DNA of 64,000 nucleotides from DATFDN01 sp963756495. Lineage in GTDB: Bacteria; Pseudomonadota; Alphaproteobacteria; Acetobacterales; Acetobacteraceae. A model generated the notes under the pieces. It saw only the letters and a program-made list of their open reading frames with translations, was not told where the DNA came from and did not search any database. A program made the translations under genes and the position numbers. Below, piece after piece: positions 27,501 through 36,959 of the stretch; the first letter of the stretch is position 1; every line of letters starts with the position of its first letter. Location: assembly GCA_963756495.1 (NCBI GenBank), contig CAVWNS010000006.1, positions 1 through 64,000 on the forward strand, written 5' to 3'.

Positions 27501-29342
27501 ATGAAGCGCGCCAGCCGCCTGGCCCGCGGCTGCGTCGCGCTGGTCGCGGCCGCCGCGGCCGCCGTCTCCCCAGGCACGCGGGCCGCCAATCCCCAGCCCT
27601 ATACGGTGCAGATCGCGGCGACCCCGGATTCGGCCCTCAACGCGGCGCTGACTGGCTCCTCGCAGCTGCAATCGCTGCGCGAGGCGGCGCCGGTCGGCGC
27701 ATTCGCCCTGCTCGCCCGTGCCCGCCAGGACGACGCCCGGTTCGTGACCGTCCTGCACAGCCTTGGCTATTACAAGGGCGCGGTGACAATCACCGTGGAT
27801 GGCCGTCCGCTCGATGCGCCCGGCCTGGTGGACGTCTTGGACGCCGCGCCCGCCAACCCGCCCGTCAAGGTCGCGGTCACCGTCACGCCGGGCCCGCAGT
27901 TCCGCATCGGCCGCGTCAGCCTGGTCGGCGCCTATCCCGCTGGCCTGCCCGAGCAGGCCCAACTGGCGGAGGGCGCGCCGGCCGTGGCAGCGCAGGTGGT
28001 CGCGGCCCGGGATCGGCTGCTCGCGGCGCTGCGCGACCACGGCTACGCCCTCGCGATGGTGGATCTGCTGCCGGCGACGCTCTACCCGGCGCGGAACACG
28101 ATGGACGTCACCTACCGGGTGCAAAGCGGCCCGCGCGTCGATCTCGGCCCGATCCGCTTGCAGGGGCTGGGCGGGGTCAACGAATCCTTCGTCCGCAACC
28201 GGCTGCTGGTCCACCAGGGCGAGCTGTTCAGCGCGAGCGCCCTGGACCGGGCACGCGCCGACCTGGTCACGGTGCCGATCTTCGCCTCGGTCCAGGCCGT
28301 GCCGGCGACGCGGCTCGACGCCGATGGGCAGCTGCCGATCACGTTCTACACCGTCGAGCGTCCCAGACACGCCGTCGAGGTCGGGGTGTCCTATTCGACC
28401 GACCTCGGGCTGGGGCTGACGGGCGGCTGGCACGACCGCAACCTGTTCGGCAACGCTGAGCAGCTCAACCTCACGGCGGCCTTCCAGGCCGGCGGCAACG
28501 CGCAGATCCGGCCCGGCTACAAGGTGAATGCGCAGTTCATCAAGCCGGACTTCCTGGCGCGCGATCAGTCGCTGGAGGCGAATCTGGGTGCGGTGGATCA
28601 GTCGCTGATCGCGTACGATCAGAAGGCCCTGCTGGAATCCATCGCGCTCAACCGCGTGCTGTCGGCGCACTGGCGTGTCAGCGTCGGTGTCTCTGGCGAG
28701 CAGGAGCTGATCACGCAGGAAGGTGTCGCGCGGCGCTACAACCTTATCGGCTTGCCGCTAGGTCTGCGCTATGACAGCACCGATAGCCTGCTGAACCCGA
28801 CCCACGGCATCCGCGCCGCCCTTCTCGTCACACCCGAGCGATCGTTGACCGGCATCCAGTCGAACTTCGTGCTGACGCAGCTCTCCGGGTCCACCTACTT
28901 CGATCTCAGCGGCGGCGGGCGCAGCGTGGTCGCCCTGCGCGGGCTGGTGGGCGACGCCCTCGGCGCGGAGACCTTCGACCTGCCCCCCGACCAGCGGTTC
29001 TATGCCGGCGGCAGCGGTACGGTTCGCGGCTACCGCTTCCAGTCGGTCGGCCCGCAATTCCCCGACGGCAAGCCTGTCGGCGGCACGCGGATCACCGCCG
29101 GGACGGTCGAGTTCCGCCAGCGCGTTTACAAGAGCTTCGGATTCTCGGTGTTCACCGACGCGGCCGAGGTGACGGGCGCCGGTTCGCAGGGGTTGTCGGG
29201 CAAATATGCGGTCGGCGCCGGGGCCGGGCTTTTCTACTATACCCCGATCGGTCCGATCCGGCTGGAAGGCGCGGTCCCCGTCGTCCATGTGCCGAACAGC
29301 GGCACGTTCGAGATCTATGTCGGCCTCGGACAGGCGTTCTGA
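27501..29342 (+). CDS. tamA: TamA, outer-membrane Omp85-family translocation/assembly protein
   Basis: Protein of 613 residues with an N-terminal signal peptide (ASRLARGCVALVAAAAAAV, cleavage after TRAA). POTRA domains fill roughly 35-260 (VTVLHSLGYYKGAVTITVDG; FRIGRVSLVGAYPAG; RVDLGPIRLQGLGGVNESFV). A 16-stranded Omp85 barrel occupies the C-terminal half, with the family motif GSGTVRGYRFQSVGP and a terminal strand ending in Phe (VGLGQAF), the barrel-assembly signal. TamA sits in the outer membrane and works with TamB, encoded next; the tamA stop and tamB start overlap (TGATG), indicating a co-translated pair. No frameshift. Confidence 0.93.
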   Translation: MKRASRLARGCVALVAAAAAAVSPGTRAANPQPYTVQIAATPDSALNAALTGSSQLQSLREAAPVGAFALLARARQDDARFVTVLHSLGYYKGAVTITVDGRPLDAPGLVDVLDAAPANPPVKVAVTVTPGPQFRIGRVSLVGAYPAGLPEQAQLAEGAPAVAAQVVAARDRLLAALRDHGYALAMVDLLPATLYPARNTMDVTYRVQSGPRVDLGPIRLQGLGGVNESFVRNRLLVHQGELFSASALDRARADLVTVPIFASVQAVPATRLDADGQLPITFYTVERPRHAVEVGVSYSTDLGLGLTGGWHDRNLFGNAEQLNLTAAFQAGGNAQIRPGYKVNAQFIKPDFLARDQSLEANLGAVDQSLIAYDQKALLESIALNRVLSAHWRVSVGVSGEQELITQEGVARRYNLIGLPLGLRYDSTDSLLNPTHGIRAALLVTPERSLTGIQSNFVLTQLSGSTYFDLSGGGRSVVALRGLVGDALGAETFDLPPDQRFYAGGSGTVRGYRFQSVGPQFPDGKPVGGTRITAGTVEFRQRVYKSFGFSVFTDAAEVTGAGSQGLSGKYAVGAGAGLFYYTPIGPIRLEGAVPVVHVPNSGTFEIYVGLGQAF

Positions 29343-32300
29343 TGGGCGCGCCACGCGCGATCGCGGTCGCCTTGATGGGATTGCTCGCCCTGGCCACGCC
29401 GGTGACGCCCGCCCGCGCCGACCTGCTCGACCGGGTGCTGCCCTGGGTGTCGGGGGCGATCCGCACCCAGGGTCTGTCGATCCATTGGGGCGGCACGCTG
29501 ACGGCCGACACGATCGAGCTGCGTGACCCGCAGGGCACCTACGCCACGCTGCACGGCGTGAAGATCGTCTGGTCGCCCACCGCCCTGGTGCATCGCAATC
29601 TGCTGGTCAATTCGCTGACCGTCGCCGAGGGCGATATCGCGCGGCTGCCCGCGAGTTCCGGCGGGTCCTCCGGCGGCGCCCTGCCGAACAAGCTCGCGGT
29701 CAAGGCGCTGGAGGTCGGGCGGCTCACCATCGAAAAGCCGGTCGCCGGCGTCGCCGCCACGTTGCGGGTCAGCGCCTCCGCCACCCGCAATGGCCCCAGC
29801 GACATGCAGGCGCAGCTCAGCGCGGAGCGCCTGGACGGGATGGGCACCTACGCGCTGACCGGGCGGATGGGGACGGACGGCGTGGATGCCCACGTCACAG
29901 CCAAGGAGGCGGCGGGCGGATTGATTGCAGCCGTCGCCGGGCTGCCGGATGTCGGCGCGATCGATCTCTCCGCCGCCGTCGCCGGCCCGGAGTCCGCCCT
30001 GGCCACCCAGGTGGCGCTCGCGGCGGGCCCCCTGCGAGCCGAGGCACGCGGCCGGGTGGACATGCCGGCCCGCACCGTCGCCATGCACGTGGCCGCGAAC
30101 GCCCCGGCGATGGCGCCGCGCCCCGACCTGGAGTGGCAGGCGGTCTCGGTGCGGGCCGACGTGCAGGGGCCGTTCACCGCGCCCGACGTGACCGCTGCCG
30201 TGCAGGCCGAGAGCATCCACGCGGCTGGTGGTGGGGCGCGGGCGGTCACCCTGGATGCCGCCGGGAACAAGGGCGAGATGCGGGTGACCGGCCAGCTCGA
30301 CGGCGTCACCGTGCCGGGACCGCAGCCCGAGATCCTGGCGGCGGCCCCGCTGCGCCTGTCCGCGCAGGCCAGCCTGGCCGCTCCTGGACGGCCGGTGCAG
30401 TTCGCCCTGCACCACCCGCTGCTGGAGGCGAGCGGGACGGCGCAGCTCGACACCGAGCAAGGCAAGCTCGCCCTCACCCTGCCCGACATCGCGCCCTTCG
30501 CCGGCGCCGCCGGACAGCAGCTGCAGGGGCACGCGACGCTGCAACTGACGGCGGCGCGCACCCAGGGCGTGCTGGCGCTGGACCTGGGCGGGAACTCTGG
30601 GCGTGACCGACGGCCGGGCGCCCATTCCGGCGCTTGTGGGAGACGGTGCGCGCATCGAGGTCGCCGCGCAGGTGCAGGGCGGATCGGTCGCGCTCTCGCG
30701 CTTGGCGTTCAACGGCCAGGATCTGTCGCTCTCCGCCAGCGGCACCCTCTCGGCGTCCGGCGTCGATCTCGCCTTCGCCGCCGGCCTGCCGCGCATCGAT
30801 GCGGTCGAGCCGCGGCTCGCCGGCAATTTGCGGGCCGACGGCCATGCCTCGGGTCCGACAAGCAATCTGGCAGTGGCGGTGACGCTGGCCGGCGCGGTGA
30901 GTGCCCAAGGCCAGGCCTCCGGCCCGTTCACCGCCCATCTGGACGCGCACGGACTGCCGGGCGCCCCGACCGGCCGGCTCACCGCGCAGGGGGCGCTGCT
31001 CGGCGCCCCGATCGACGTGGCGCTGACCGGCGGCCGGGCGACGGACGGCGCCATGCAGGCACAAATCGAGCGGGCCGACTGGAAAAGCCTCGCCGCCTCG
31101 GGCGCGGTCAATCTCCCGGCGGGCGCGACCTTGCCGCAGGGTCAGCTGCGCCTGAACATCGGCAGCCTGGGGGACTTCGCCCCGCTGATCGGCCGTCCGC
31201 TGACCGGCAGTTTCGGCGCCACCCTGGACGCGACCGAGGCCGCATGGCGGCTGGATGCGCAGGCGGCCGACGCGGGCGAGCCCGGCACCGCCGCCATTGG
31301 CAAGGCGAGCCTGCGGCTGACGCTCGATCATCCGGCCAGTACGCCGCTGGTGGACGGGCAACTGGTCGTGGACGGGCTCAAGGCGGGCCGCGTCTCGGGC
31401 TCCGCCCGGCTTGCGGCGACCGGGCCGGCGGATGCGCTCGCGCTCACGCTGGGCGCCGACCTCGCCAATCTCGACGGCGCGCCGGCGCGTATCGCCGGGA
31501 CGGGCACGGCCGATATCCGTGCGCGTCAGCTCAGCCTGTCGGCGTTCACCGCCGCCTGGAAGGGGCAGGATGTGCGGCTGCTCGCCCCGGTGCGGCTGGG
31601 CTTCGCCAACGGGGTGGACATCGACAATCTGCGGCTGGGCTTGCGGCAGACGGTGATTGAGGTGAACGGCTCCGTCGGCCAGACAATCGATCTGACCGCG
31701 CGCGCCCGCGACGTGCCGGCGAGCCTCGCCGCACTGGTCTCCCCCGGTCTCGACCTGGGTGGCACCCTGAACGCGCAGGCGCGGCTCGGCGGCACCTCGG
31801 CCGCACCCACCGGCACGGTGCGGGCTCAGGCGACGGGGCTGCGGCTGAATACGCCGCAGGGCCGCGCCTTGCCGGCGGCGGATCTGACGGCGCGGGCGGA
31901 CCTCGACGGCGCGGCGGCGCGGATCGACCTGCGCGCGACGGCCGGAGCGTCGCATGTGACGGTCGCCGGCCGGGCCGGGCTGAGCACGACCGCGCCGCTC
32001 GATCTGCACGCCGACGGCGGCGTCGATCTCGCGCAGGCCGGCCCCCTGCTCGGGGCGGACCAGCGCGCGTCGGGCCGGCTGACGCTTGCCGCCGCCGTGA
32101 CCGGGACGGCGAGCCGGCCTGCCGGCACGGTGCGCCTCGACGCGGCGGGAGTGCGGCTGCTGACCGGGCCGGCGGCAGGTCTGCCGCCGGCGAACCTGAC
32201 GGCCCTGGCGCGGCTGCAGGGCACCACGGCCCGGATCGACACGCGGCTGGTCGCCGGCGCCTCGCATCTGGTGGTGGCCGGGACGGCCGGGCTGTCGCGA

Positions 32301-33620
32301 ACAGGCCCGCTCGACCTGCGCACCAGCGGAACGGTCGATCTCGCGGTGGCCAACCCGATCCTGCTCGCCAGCGGCGAAGCGGTACGCGGGATGCTGGCGC
32401 TCGACGCGAGGATCGGCGGCACGTTGGCGGCGCCGCGTCTGGCGGGCGGGGCCACCCTGACCGGGGGCGACCTGCGCGACTACGCCCAGGGAGTTCACCT
32501 GAGCGACATGACCGCGCGCCTCGCGGCTGAGGGCGGGACGCTCCGGCTGGTCTCGTTCGCCGCGCGCGCGGGCGAGGGCACGATGGCGGCGCAAGGCACG
32601 GTCGGGCTGCTCGATCCCGCCATGCCGGTCGACCTCACGCTGCGGGCCACCAACGCGACCCCGATCTCTGGGGACTTGCTGACCGCGACCTTGAGCGCCG
32701 ACCTCGCCCTGCGGGGCCAACTGGAGGGCGCCGTCATGCTGGGCGGCCAGGTGAACCTGCAGCGGGCTCTGGTGCAGGTGCCAAACCAGCTGCCCGCATC
32801 GGTGGTGACCATCGCCGTCCGCGTGGCGGGCGCGCCGCCGCCCAAGCCGGCGCCGCCACGGACGATGCTGGCCGAAATCGGGTTGAACCTTACCGTGGCG
32901 GCGCCGCGGCAGATCTACGTGCGCGGGCGCGGGCTGAACGTGGAGCTGGGCGGCACGCTGCACATCGCTGGCACCACGAAGGCGATGCGGACATCGGGCG
33001 GCTTCAAGATGATCCGCGGCTCTTTCAACCTGGTCGGCAACACGCTGACCTTCAGCTCGGGCGACATCGACTTCAACGGCGCCAGCATCACCGACCCGGC
33101 GCTGCATCTCGTCGCCACCTCGATCGGGTCGAACATGACCGCCAACCTGATCATCTCCGGGACCGCGCGGGACCCCAAGATCGATCTGACCAGTACGCCG
33201 CCACTGCCGCAGGACCAGATTTTGGCACAGCTGCTGTTCCACACCAATTCGGGGGCGCTCGGCCCCTTCCAGCTCGCCTCGATCGCGGCGGGACTGGCGC
33301 AGATCAGCGGCCAGGGCTCGTCACTGACCAGCCCGCTGCAAGGGTTGCAGAATGCGCTCGGCCTGGACCAGCTCGGGGTGGGGACGGGTGCGAACGGTCA
33401 GGCGACATTGCAGGCCGGACGGTATCTCACGCGCCGGATCTATGTCGGCGCCCAGCAGGCCACCGGCGGCTCGGGCGCGCAGGCGACCGTGCAGGTGGAC
33501 TTGACGAGGGGCCTGAAGCTCAACGCCACGGTCGGCAGCGGCGAGGCAACGTCGGCAATCGGCTCGACGGGGGAGAGCAGCGGGGCGAGTGTGGGGATGA
33601 CGTATCAGTTTCAGTATTAA
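29342..33620 (+). pseudogene. tamB: TamB translocation/assembly module, one frameshift
   Basis: About 1,425 residues when two frames are joined near 30594-30604, where AACTCTGGG probably carries one extra base. N-terminal signal/anchor ALMGLLALATPVTPARADLL, then the long repetitive beta-rich AsmA/TamB body, and the C-terminal DUF490 domain (QIYVRGRGLNVELGGTLHI, GGFKMIRGSFNLVGNTLTF, PPLPQDQILAQLLFHTNSGA), ending with GMTYQFQY. TamB spans the periplasm from the inner membrane to TamA; homologues carry proteins or phospholipids to the outer membrane. It overlaps the tamA stop. Its TAA overlaps that of the convergent Clp-N gene. Confidence 0.9.
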
Positions 33621-35129
33621 GACTTCAGTCGGGTCCGCCTACTCTTCGCATCGCGCGGCGACTTGTCTGCATGCATCTTGAGCCAATCCAATGCGCGGTG
33701 CAAGAATTCGAAGTCCTTGCGCGTGCCGGCCAGCCGGCGAAGTGTCGGTTCCTTCGCCATTACGAACCCACTGTGCCGACGAAGAGCAGAACGGAAATTT
33801 TCCGCAGCCTTCTTGGATGGAGCGTCAATTGCACTGTCTACCGTCGAAGCCATGGATCTGGTAAGTTCTTGAAACCAACGAGTCTTCTTTATGGTCTCGC
33901 TGATGGCAAGCGTCCCAACAAAGGCGGTGACCGCACCTGCTCCAAATATAAGAGGGCTCCCGTAGATCAATGTGACGCTGCCAACCGCTCCACTTACAAT
34001 GCTGATCGTCACGTTCCGCACCATTGCCCGCCCGACCACGGTGCTGCGTTCCGGATTGGCGCCCTGGCCGACATCCCGCGCTGCGCCCAGCATTTGTTCG
34101 GCAACATCCGGGTGGATGAGGTCGGGGTGGCCTTGTAACGCTGTGGCCATGGCAAGTGCATCGGCACGGTATCGTCGTTCCTCCGCCGGGCGACGCCGGT
34201 AGCGCTCTTCGTCCACCATCGCCTCGGCCCCGGCCGCCGTCGATAGGATAAATGGACCATGCAGAGTGAGAAGAGAGTCGAGTTTCTCCCGCTCCGCCAA
34301 GTCGAGTGGGGGTAGGCCATCGGTTGAGATAGCTCGTTCCGTTTCGTGAGCGGCGTTTGCAAGGCGAACACCAGCGGCGTAGAGCCGCCGGAAATCAACC
34401 GTCTGCAAGTCCTGATCTATCAGGGCGGCGTAGGCGGCTACTCGCCCACCCAATACGGCATGTGGAGCATTGCCTCTACTCAAAGCGGCGACAAGTTCGC
34501 GTGCCAACTCCCGCAGATCGGGGTGCATCGCGCGCAATCGTGGTAGGTGGTTGCCGTCGAGATCCAATGATGTTACTGGGGGGAAGCCGATGACGCCTTC
34601 AGGATTAATCTCGACGTGAGGACCGATGCCTTGGGTTGGAAGTTTCGGCGGCGGGTTCGAGGAGCTTTGCACGGGGTGCTGGGGCGAGCGGCTGGGCGCC
34701 TTCGCGATGTTGTGGTCAATGAAATTGATCGCGTCGAGTTGAAGTCATATCCTGCAGATGCAGGAAGTAGACCGCGTGGCTCTCACGCTCGGAAAACAAG
34801 GCAACCAGTGCATCGGCGCCGGTGACTTCGTCGCGGTGGGCGGCCTGCACTTGGATCGCCGCGCGCTGCACCACACGCTGGAAGCCGGCGGTCGGCTTCG
34901 GATCGCCGGGCCGGTCCGTGGCGAGGCCGGCGAGGTCCTTGTCGAGGAATCCCACCAGGTCGTTGCGCAGTCTGTCCAGATCGACGCCGCAGGCCCGCAG
35001 CACGGTTGCGGCATCTCTGTCATCGGCCAGACCGAGCAAGAGATGCTCGATCGATGCGTATTCGTGGCGGCGTTCACTGGCTTCCGATAAAGCGCGATGT
35101 AGCGTCTGTTCGAGCTTCTGAGACAGCAT
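33617..35129 (-). pseudogene. Clp N-domain protein with C-terminal membrane hairpin, one frameshift
   Basis: ATG 35129 (CAGGAG upstream) opens a Clp repeat (ClpA N-terminal) domain of about 120 residues: MLSQKLEQTLHRALSEASER, YASIEHLLLGLADDRDAATV, PTAGFQRVVQRAAIQVQ, ALVALFSERESHAVYFL. Near 34740 the frame changes; the next frame continues the ClpA-like DAINFIDHNIAKAPSRS and runs on without a stop to 33617. The C-terminal 350 residues have a helical region and a two-segment membrane hairpin (VTISIVSGAVGSVTLIYG, SPLIFGAGAVTAFVGTLAI), then a basic tail. There is no AAA+ ATPase module, so this is not a ClpA unfoldase. A role as adaptor or membrane-bound sensor is only a guess. An IS630 element lies 68 bases upstream. 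Confidence 0.65.
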
Positions 35130-35196
35130 TCGGTCGCGCTCCTGAGTGTAGCGACGCACAATGAGGTAGGAAGCAGCGGGCGGTTGCCAGTTACTA

Positions 35197-36334
35197 GTGC
35201 TCTGACTCATACGGACCGTGCAGGCAGTCTGTCGAGCTTGGCCAGGATTGAGGCGGCCGAGGCGGTCCAGACGAACGGCTTCGGCTCGGCGTTGTGCTCG
35301 GCGAGGTAGCGTTTGATGGCGGCTTGCAGATCGACGATCGAATGGAAGCTGCCGCAACGGATGCGCTTGCGCGTCAGCACGGAAAAGAAGTTCTCGACGG
35401 CGTTCAACCACGATCCGGACGTGGGCGTGAAGTGGAAGGTCCAGCGGGGATGCCGTTCGAGCCACGCCTTCACCTTCGGATGCTTATGAGTGGCGTCGTT
35501 GTCGACCACCGCCTCGATCAGCTTGCCGGCCGGAACAGCGCGCTCGACGTCGTTGAGGAAGCGGATGAACTCCTCGTGCCGGTGCTGCTGCATGCAGCGG
35601 CCAATGACGGAGCCGTCGAGCACGTTGAGTGCGGCGAACAGCGTGGTCGTGCCGTGGCGCTTGTAGTCGTGGGTCATCGTGCCGCATCGGCCCGGCTTGA
35701 TCGGCAAGCCCGGCTGCGTGCGATCGAGCGCCTGGATCTGGCTCTTTTCGTCGATGGACAGCACGACGGCTTGCGTCGGCGGGTCCAGATAGAGGCCGAC
35801 GATGTCGGTCAGCTTGGCGGCGAAGTCGGGATCGCGCGACCGCTTGAACGTGCGGATGCGGTGCGGCTGGAGCTTGTGCGCGGCCCAGATGCGCGGCACC
35901 GATGTCAGGGAGATGCCGACGGCCCGAGCCATCGCCCGGCCGGTCCAGTGCGTGGCCTCATGCGGCGGATCGGCGCAGGTCAGCGCAACGACGCGCGCCA
36001 CCGTCTCAGCCAAGATCGGCGGCTTGCCAGGCTTGCGCGTCTTGTCTCGCAGCAGCCCGTCCGCGCCCTCCTCGGCGAAGCGTCGCTGCCAGCGCCAGAC
36101 CATCGGACGACTGACCCCCAGGCGCGTCGCCACCGGCTGCACCGGGCCGCGCTCCGCTGCCGCAAGCACGACCCGCGCGCGCTCGACATGCTTTTGCGGC
36201 CGATTGCGGTCGGCGAGGATCGCCTCAAGCGTCTCTCTATCCGACGAACTCAGGATCACGCATACCGTCTGTGCCATGCCGACAGAATCGCACGGTCGCA
36301 CACCGTTGTGAATCGCCCGAACGGGTCAGAGCAC
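35197..36334 (-). mobile_element. IS630-family insertion sequence
   Basis: About 1.14 kb with inverted ends GTGCTCTGAC (35197-35206) and GTCAGAGCAC (36325-36334), flanked by TA on both sides (35195-35196, 36335-36336), the TA duplication made by IS630/Tc1-type elements. The wider flank reads CTAG on both sides. One intact transposase gene. The insertion lies directly upstream of the Clp-N-domain gene and has probably replaced or displaced its promoter. Confidence 0.92.
35207..36301 (-). CDS. IS630 family transposase
   Basis: Intact, 364 residues (about 356 if started at the second ATG, MAQTVCVILS). N-terminal helix-turn-helix (VQPVATRLGVSRPMVWRWQR) and winged region (HWTGRAMARAVGISLTSVPR). 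The DDE catalytic core is AVVLSIDEKSQIQALDR, AVVDNDATHKHPKVKAWL and FTPTSGSWLNAVENFFSVL. The length is as expected for the GTG/IS630-like one-frame transposases common in Acetobacteraceae and Rhizobiales. The stop sits at the edge of the left terminal repeat. Confidence 0.95.
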   Translation of the reverse strand: MRPCDSVGMAQTVCVILSSSDRETLEAILADRNRPQKHVERARVVLAAAERGPVQPVATRLGVSRPMVWRWQRRFAEEGADGLLRDKTRKPGKPPILAETVARVVALTCADPPHEATHWTGRAMARAVGISLTSVPRIWAAHKLQPHRIRTFKRSRDPDFAAKLTDIVGLYLDPPTQAVVLSIDEKSQIQALDRTQPGLPIKPGRCGTMTHDYKRHGTTTLFAALNVLDGSVIGRCMQQHRHEEFIRFLNDVERAVPAGKLIEAVVDNDATHKHPKVKAWLERHPRWTFHFTPTSGSWLNAVENFFSVLTRKRIRCGSFHSIVDLQAAIKRYLAEHNAEPKPFVWTASAASILAKLDRLPARSV

Positions 36335-36337
36335 TAG

Positions 36338-36959
36338 CTGGAGCCGATCTGAGGGCAGCTTTTAACTTGGATGGGCAATGAGGGTGGTAGCAGCCGCTAG
36401 GGTCCTTGCAACGTAATGGAGATCAGTGAGACTGCCGGATGCAACTGATGATCCCACGGGACGGCCAGACAAGCATCGACGTGCAGCTAATCGCAAAGTA
36501 TGAGCATCGCTTATGGTAAGCGAGGCATAGATCAAGCACATTGTGTGAAAATACCAGACCGCAACGACGACAAGAAATTTTGTTGCGTCCCGAAACGATA
36601 TCTGCAAATCTTTCCAGCCGGCATGGCGTTCGGTTTCGACTGAACGTTACGCAGCAGCCGTCAACAATCGAGTTTTCACACAGCCTGCAAGAATTCTGTA
36701 CCGCCACGTCGGTCCAAAGATGCCAAGGAATTAAGGAATCAGGGTGTGCAGAACTCCGGTGTGAATGTCGTCCCCAATCGAGGTCGTGTGAAAACTCAAT
36801 TTCTGGCCACCGCTGCGCATCATCTCTTCGGCAAGAAAGGCCACTCTGAAAGCGAAGCTCACGAAAGTGGCCGCATATACGGCAACGCTGCCGCAACATG
36901 GCCGCTTGGATCAACAGCCCACGTGGGATCACGCACAGCCCACGCAGACCGGCTCGGTC
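36338..36959. other. gap between IS630 and leuC, lower GC, repeat remnants
   Basis: About 620 bases without a convincing gene and with clearly lower GC than its surroundings. One minus-strand frame stays open (36423-36932) and shows several C-x-x-C pairs, but it lacks a ribosome-binding site and protein-like periodicity; the Cys pairs arise from repeated DNA. The sequence holds three copies of GTGTGAAAA in both orientations (near 36543, 36670-36681 and 36786-36797), which look like ends of an eroded mobile element. Confidence 0.5.
36670..36797. repeat. inverted GAGTTTTCACAC repeats
   Basis: GAGTTTTCACAC at 36670-36681 and its exact complement GTGTGAAAACTC at 36786-36797, 104 bases apart. The match extends imperfectly outward (ATCGAGTTTTCACACAGC against ATTGAGTTTTCACACGAC). 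A third partial copy, GTGTGAAAA, lies near 36543. The spacing suits a small non-autonomous element or the leftover ends of a deleted insertion sequence. Confidence 0.5.

Noticed and set aside
30474..33242. A 922-codon open frame on the strand opposite tamB
   Set aside because: Low-complexity Arg/Gln/Gly shadow of the repetitive tamB sequence; no start signal and no domain.
34716..35129. Truncated clpA gene
   Set aside because: The frame after the shift continues with ClpA N-domain sequence but then an unrelated membrane region, not AAA+ modules, so it is not a broken ClpA unfoldase.
36423..36932. Minus-strand frame with several C-x-x-C pairs resembling a zinc protein
   Set aside because: The Cys pairs come from repeated GTGTGAAAA/GAATTC-type DNA, with no ribosome-binding site and no conserved spacing.
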